From: Nonomuraea basaltis
Lineage (GTDB): Bacteria; Actinomycetota; Actinomycetes; Streptosporangiales; Streptosporangiaceae
NCBI RefSeq assembly: GCF_005893125.1
Contig: NZ_VCJS01000018.1
Span: 42,048 to 106,047 of the forward strand
Length of the DNA: 64,000 bases
Reading direction: 5' to 3'
Position 1 is the stretch's first letter; each line of letters opens with the position of its first letter. Of the stretch, positions 60,290 through 64,000 are shown piece by piece. Made by a program: the position numbers and the translations under genes. The notes beneath the pieces were generated by a model. The model was given only the letters and a program-made list of their open reading frames with translations. It was not told the DNA's origin and did no database searches.

Positions 60290-61691
60290 CGGGCTGCTCC
60301 AGTTTGATGGTGATCGTGGTGGGTTCAGAATAGAAGTCGAGCGACTGGGTGCCGCCCTCCCTGCCGATGCCCGACAGCCCCACGCCGCCGAACGGGGTCC
60401 GCAGGTCTCGCACGTACCAGGTGTTGACCCAGACGAGCCCGGCCTCCAGTCGCTGCGCCACCCGGTGCGCGCGGTCGAGGCTGCCGGTCCAGAGGGTGGC
60501 GGCCAGACCGTACTCGCTGCCGTTGGCCAGGTCGACCGCCTCGGCCTCGCTGTCGAAGGGGGTGATGTGGCACACGGGACCGAAGATCTCCTCCCTGTTG
60601 AAGCGGGACCACTCCGACAAGCCTGTCACCACCGTCGGCTCCACGAAATAACCGGAATCGCGATGATCGCCGAACGCGGGGACACCGCCTCCCGCGAGCA
60701 CCTTGGCTCCCTCCGAGCGGGCCAAGGCGTAGTAGGAGAGCACCTTCTCGCGATGCTCGGCCGAGATCATCGGCTGCGGCTCGACCTCCTGGGCGCGGAG
60801 CGCGAGCCGGGCGCAGAATTCCTCGGCGATCGAGCGCTGAACGTAGAGCCGCTCGGTGCACAGGCAGACCTGGCCGCCGTTGGTGAAGACGGACTTCACG
60901 CTCCCCTCGACGGCCCGGTCCAGGTCGCAGTCCTCGAAGACCAGGCCGGCGTTCTTGCCGCCCAGCTCGAACGAGATCGGCTTGACCCGGTCGGCCACGG
61001 CCTTCATGATCGCCGTACCCGTCCTGGTGGAGCCGGTGAACGTCACCGCGTCCACCCCGGGGTGCTCGACGAGGAGCTGGCCGGAGGCGCCGTACCCGTA
61101 GATGATGTTGACGACACCGGCGGGCAGCCCGGCGGCGGCGCAGATCTCGGCGAACACCGCGGCCGAGCCCGGCGTGTGCTCGGACGGCTTGACCACCACG
61201 GTGTTGCCGGCGACGAGGGCGGGCGCGAGCTTCCACGTCATCAACAGGAACGGCAGGTTCCACGGCACGATCACCGCGACCACGCCGAGCGGCCTGCGCA
61301 GGGTGTAGCTGAGCACCCCCGACAGGTGGAAGGCGTCGTCGGGGCGCTGGGCGGCGATCTCGGCGAAGGCGCGGAAGTTCGCGATGCCGCGTGGGATGTC
61401 GAGCGTGCGGGTCTGGTCGAGCGGCTTGCCCGTGTCGGCGATCTCCGCCGCCACCAGGTCGTCGAAGCGGGCCTCGATGCCCTCGGCCAGGCGCCGCATC
61501 CACCCGGCCCGCTCGGCGACGGGCAGCGCCGCCCAGTCGCGCGCCGCCTCCCTGGCCGCGCGGACCGCCCGATCCACCACCTCCGGGTCGGCCTCGCAGA
61601 CCTGTCTGATCACCGTCCCGGTCACCGGGTCGTGAACCGGGAAGGCATTGCCCGCGGCCACCGGCTCGCCGCCGATGTAATGGGTCAGCAC
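60282..61691 (-). CDS. 2-aminomuconate / 2-hydroxymuconate semialdehyde dehydrogenase
   Basis: A 469-residue aldehyde dehydrogenase. VVAVIVPWNLPFLLM and FTGSTRTGTAIM form the NAD site, SFELGGKNAGLVFED holds the catalytic Glu, and TNGGQVCLCTERL the nucleophilic Cys. It oxidises 2-aminomuconate semialdehyde in this pathway. GTG at 61691 has GAGGAG 6 nt upstream; the longer in-frame GTG at 61715 does not. It is the first gene of the operon. Confidence 0.92.
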   Translation of the reverse strand: MLTHYIGGEPVAAGNAFPVHDPVTGTVIRQVCEADPEVVDRAVRAAREAARDWAALPVAERAGWMRRLAEGIEARFDDLVAAEIADTGKPLDQTRTLDIPRGIANFRAFAEIAAQRPDDAFHLSGVLSYTLRRPLGVVAVIVPWNLPFLLMTWKLAPALVAGNTVVVKPSEHTPGSAAVFAEICAAAGLPAGVVNIIYGYGASGQLLVEHPGVDAVTFTGSTRTGTAIMKAVADRVKPISFELGGKNAGLVFEDCDLDRAVEGSVKSVFTNGGQVCLCTERLYVQRSIAEEFCARLALRAQEVEPQPMISAEHREKVLSYYALARSEGAKVLAGGGVPAFGDHRDSGYFVEPTVVTGLSEWSRFNREEIFGPVCHITPFDSEAEAVDLANGSEYGLAATLWTGSLDRAHRVAQRLEAGLVWVNTWYVRDLRTPFGGVGLSGIGREGGTQSLDFYSEPTTITIKLEQPDA

Positions 61692-61893
61692 AACGGTCTC
61701 CTCATCTCTCCTCACTCCGGGTATAGATCTCCGCTGGTCGCGGGGACTTCATCTTGGGTGAGCAGGCTTGCGTTCCCCCTCCATGGCATCGTCTCCCCGG
61801 AACGCGGGACGCGCCATCGCCGGGAAGGCCTCGGAGAAGACCTGTCCAGATGGACATCTTCTGGTACCCCTAGATCACCGCCATCATGGTCGG

Positions 61894-62436
61894 ATGACGC
61901 GGACGTGGGAATTGTGGGGAAACGTCATTATTGCTGGCACCTTTACGCTCCCCTTGGCCTTGTTAGCAATCTTGCTCCTTTCCCGGCACCGCGCTCGCGC
62001 CGGCCATCCGGCACCTCGGCGCACTTCGATCGCCGACATCGGCATCGTGGTCGGCACCGCCCCGTGGATATGGATGATCCTCACCCCGTCCGACGGCCCG
62101 AACGGAGTCGGCCTCGTCCCTTTCAAGGACCTCGCCGAGGTCGCCGCCGCATCCTGGCAGACGGTGTTCGTACAGGTGGGAGGCAATCTGCTGGTGTTCG
62201 CGGCGCTGGGCGCGCTGCTGCCGGTACGCACCGCCACAATGGCCTCGATCTCCCGCGTTGCGGTCGTCGCCGCGGCATTTTCGGTCCTGGCCGAGCTCCT
62301 GCAGTATGTCCTCAGACTCGGGCGTTTCTCGTCCATAGACGACGTCATCCTGAACACGGCGGGCGCTGCGATCTTCGCTCTGGTTACTCGCCGCTGGTGG
62401 GCCACTCGAATACCGGCTGGGACCGTTCCACGTTAA
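61894..62436 (+). CDS. VanZ-like integral membrane protein
   Basis: A 180-residue protein with about four to five membrane segments. The segment GVGLVPFKDLAEVA, a VGGNLLVFAALGALLPV helix and SIDDVILNTAGAAIFA near the end are characteristic of the VanZ family. Some members affect teicoplanin resistance or envelope lipids; most are uncharacterised. ATG at 61894 begins the first hydrophobic region; no strong ribosome site is visible. Confidence 0.85.
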   Translation: MTRTWELWGNVIIAGTFTLPLALLAILLLSRHRARAGHPAPRRTSIADIGIVVGTAPWIWMILTPSDGPNGVGLVPFKDLAEVAAASWQTVFVQVGGNLLVFAALGALLPVRTATMASISRVAVVAAAFSVLAELLQYVLRLGRFSSIDDVILNTAGAAIFALVTRRWWATRIPAGTVPR

Positions 62437-62588
62437 CGGTCCGCTCAAACATCGCGGAATTCATCACACGGGCACGATCCGCTCAAAAACAGCTCGCGAC
62501 CAACCTCTGTATCTGTGCGATCGTGGACAAGACGGGGCAAGTTCTCTGGAGACGCCACAACCTGGTTGGTGACAGAGGGTGATCAAAG

Positions 62589-63341
62589 TTGTCTGAATCC
62601 CCGGTACCCCACGAGCCCCCTATCTATCGCCGCATCGCCGACGGTCTCCGCGCCCGGATCCTGTCCGGCGAGCTGCGCGACGGGGACCGACTACCGGGCG
62701 AGAACGCTCTGATGGCCGAACACGCAATCGCACGAGCCACCGCCAGGCAGGCGCTTGCCGTACTGATCAACGAAGGGCTGGCGGTACCCAAACGAGGTTC
62801 GGGGGTTTACGTGCGGCTGTTCAAACCGATACGCAGACACGGCGCACGCCGCCTGTCACGAGAGCAGTGGGGCCAGGGCCGGGCCATCTGGGATGCCGAC
62901 ACCCGCGGCCGGCCGTTCACTGTTGATCACGTGGAGGTGGCGCTGGAGCGCGCCACAGAGGAGGTGGCGAGCGTTCTCGAGAGCGGCGAGGTTTGGGTAC
63001 GCAGGCGCCGCTACTCGGTCGACACCAGGCCCGTACAGCTGGCCACCTCCTACTTTCCCGCGCGCCTGGTCGAGGGCAGCGCGATCACCCTTCCCGACAC
63101 GGGCCCCGGCGGGGCCTACGCCAGGCTGAGCGATCTGGGGCTGCCTCCGGCCCACTTCACCGAGGAGGTGCGGGCGCGCATGCCGCAACCGCGCGAGAGC
63201 GCACTGCTCGACCTGCCGGGCGGTACACCCGTGATCGTCATCGCGCGTACCGCGTACACGGCGGGCGGGCTGCCCATCGAGGTCAACGAGATGGTGCTGG
63301 ACTCGGCGGCGTACGTACTCCAGTACGACTTCGACGCCTAG
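62589..63341 (+). CDS. GntR/HutC-family transcriptional regulator
   Basis: A 250-residue regulator with a GntR winged helix at ~10-78 (YRRIADGLRARILSGELRDGDRLPGENALMAEH and ARATARQALAVL) and a UTRA ligand domain from ~90. Start codon is TTG, with GAGGG 9 nt upstream. It is followed by a small gene and has no obvious metabolic neighbours, so its ligand is unknown. Confidence 0.92.
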   Translation: MSESPVPHEPPIYRRIADGLRARILSGELRDGDRLPGENALMAEHAIARATARQALAVLINEGLAVPKRGSGVYVRLFKPIRRHGARRLSREQWGQGRAIWDADTRGRPFTVDHVEVALERATEEVASVLESGEVWVRRRRYSVDTRPVQLATSYFPARLVEGSAITLPDTGPGGAYARLSDLGLPPAHFTEEVRARMPQPRESALLDLPGGTPVIVIARTAYTAGGLPIEVNEMVLDSAAYVLQYDFDA

Positions 63342-63465
63342 TTCAACCCGATCTGTCAAGCGATAGGTTGACCTGTCCGTCACGATCATTGAATTCTCTA
63401 GAGAAGTCCCTCATCTTCTAAGGAGATGGAAACCTCGCCTGGGACCCGGGGGAAGGTGGACAAAG

Positions 63466-63708
63466 ATGTCCTTTGATCGGCATCTTGCCGAGATCGCCCG
63501 GGAGTACCCCAAGTGGACCATCTGGCGGAGCGACGCGGGCCGCTGGTGGGCCACGAGACACCATCCGCTGAGCGCGGCGCAGCGCGACGCCGGATGTGCG
63601 ATGACCATCGACGCGGACGACCCGGACGGTCTGCGCGACCGGCTCCGGGACCAGGAAGGACGGGCCCGCGAGCCGCACCGGCGGCGGGCCGGCCCCGGAC
63701 CTCCCTGA
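63466..63708 (+). CDS. Small hypothetical protein downstream of the GntR gene
   Basis: An 80-residue protein of unknown function. The N-terminal ~55 residues (LAEIAREYPKWTIWRSDAGRWWATR) look like small proteins often found beside GntR-UTRA regulators in actinomycetes; the last 20 are Arg/Pro-rich. GGAAGG lies about 9 nt before the ATG. Separated from the GntR gene by 124 bp. Confidence 0.7.
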   Translation: MSFDRHLAEIAREYPKWTIWRSDAGRWWATRHHPLSAAQRDAGCAMTIDADDPDGLRDRLRDQEGRAREPHRRRAGPGPP

Positions 63709-63748
63709 CGTCCGCCGTGGAGCGTTCCGCGGCGGGCGTCCACGAGCA

Positions 63749-63791
63749 GCCCGGTGCCGGGTCCAGCGTCTCGGCGGCCCCGGCACCGGGC
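63749..63791 (+). terminator. Hairpin terminator after the small gene
   Basis: GCCCGGTGCCGGG at 63749-63761 pairs exactly with 63779-63791 around a 17-base loop, about 40 bp after the stop codon. Confidence 0.6.
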
Positions 63792-63815
63792 CACCAACCG
63801 GGTGGGGCCACGAAC

Positions 63816-63854
63816 GCGGAAGCCTCCGACCCTATCGGGGGCGGGGGCTTCCGC
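63816..63854. terminator. Bidirectional terminator
   Basis: Arms 63816-63832 and 63837-63854 pair over about 17 bp with two mismatches around a 4-base loop. It lies 9 bp past the stop codon of the gene entering from the right edge and can also stop + strand transcripts. Confidence 0.7.
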
Positions 63855-63863
63855 TCCTCGGCG

Positions 63864-64000
63864 TTACTTGTGGGCCTCCGACAGGCGGACGATGTTGTTC
63901 ACCTCGGTGTCGTCGGAGACGGGCTTCGCCTCCGGCTTGTCCTCCTCCTCGTCGGTCTCGACGATGATCCGCACGTCGTCCTGCGGCGCGGGGGCGGGGG
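63864..64000 (-). CDS. C-terminal end of an unidentified acidic protein (partial)
   Basis: An open minus-strand frame enters from the right edge and ends at 63864 with TAA, followed by a terminator. About 45 codons are visible: a Pro/Ala segment, then acidic residues (IIVETDEEEDKPE) and the tail VNNIVRLSEAHK. Too little is present to identify the protein. Confidence 0.65.
   Translation of the reverse strand, partial: PAPAPQDDVRIIVETDEEEDKPEAKPVSDDTEVNNIVRLSEAHK

Overview
The window is high-GC DNA (GC-rich third positions, many GTG and a few TTG starts, strong GGAGG ribosome sites) from a filamentous actinobacterium. Geosmin synthase, EshA-like encapsulin shells, a CebR-regulated cellulase locus, a SigE-family sigma factor, STAS/HATPase partner-switching proteins and an XRE/DUF5753 regulator all fit a soil actinomycete. 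Streptosporangiaceae (for example Nonomuraea) is my guess from overall flavour, not something the sequence proves. No rRNA, tRNA, CRISPR array, insertion sequence or phage module was seen.

Layout. 1-6.7 kb: partial SDR with a TetR regulator, a SigE sigma factor with its membrane partner, a heptosyltransferase facing an HldE-type heptose kinase/adenylyltransferase, and a hydrolase. 6.7-10.1 kb: two divergent IucA/IucC siderophore synthetases. 10.2-17 kb: STAS-PAS protein, sialidase, a 32-codon ORF with a strong terminator, a flavin disulfide oxidoreductase, a STAS protein and a coupled surface-carbohydrate-like pair. 17.1-19.3 kb: class A penicillin-binding protein.

19.5-33.5 kb is a cellulose/mannan degradation locus: LacI/CebR-type regulator overlapping a Ser/Thr kinase, AA10 LPMO with a coupled membrane protein, an operon of GH48, GH9 and GH5 enzymes, and a divergent GH6 cellobiohydrolase. 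Three exact copies of the 14-bp CebR palindrome lie before the regulator and in the GH48/GH6 divergent promoter. A second palindrome, TGAAAGTTTCA, sits before the LPMO and in the same divergent promoter.

33.5-38 kb: DUF1992, a FolP2-type pteroate synthase paralogue, an anti-sigma-type ATPase, an epimerase and a zinc alcohol dehydrogenase. 38.1-45.1 kb is the most striking part: a tight five-gene operon of polyprenyl diphosphate synthase, IspH, two different family 2B encapsulin shell proteins with inserted cyclic-nucleotide-binding-like domains, and a two-domain geosmin synthase. The likely reading is a two-component nanocompartment housing a terpene cyclase with its own precursor supply.

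45-54.5 kb: STAS protein, NlpC/P60 hydrolase, secreted small protein, membrane protein, XRE regulator beside a truncated methyltransferase gene, MarR/PfpI pair with palindromic operators, a NERD-pseudokinase fusion with a GNAT, a tandem-FKBP-like lipoprotein and a DUF2293 protein. 54.5-61.7 kb: LysE exporter and a seven-gene tryptophan/kynurenine meta-cleavage operon (aldehyde dehydrogenase, hydratase, RidA deaminase, 3-hydroxyanthranilate dioxygenase, ACMSD decarboxylase, solute-binding lipoprotein, kynureninase). 61.9-64 kb: VanZ protein, GntR regulator, a small protein and the 3' end of an unidentified gene.
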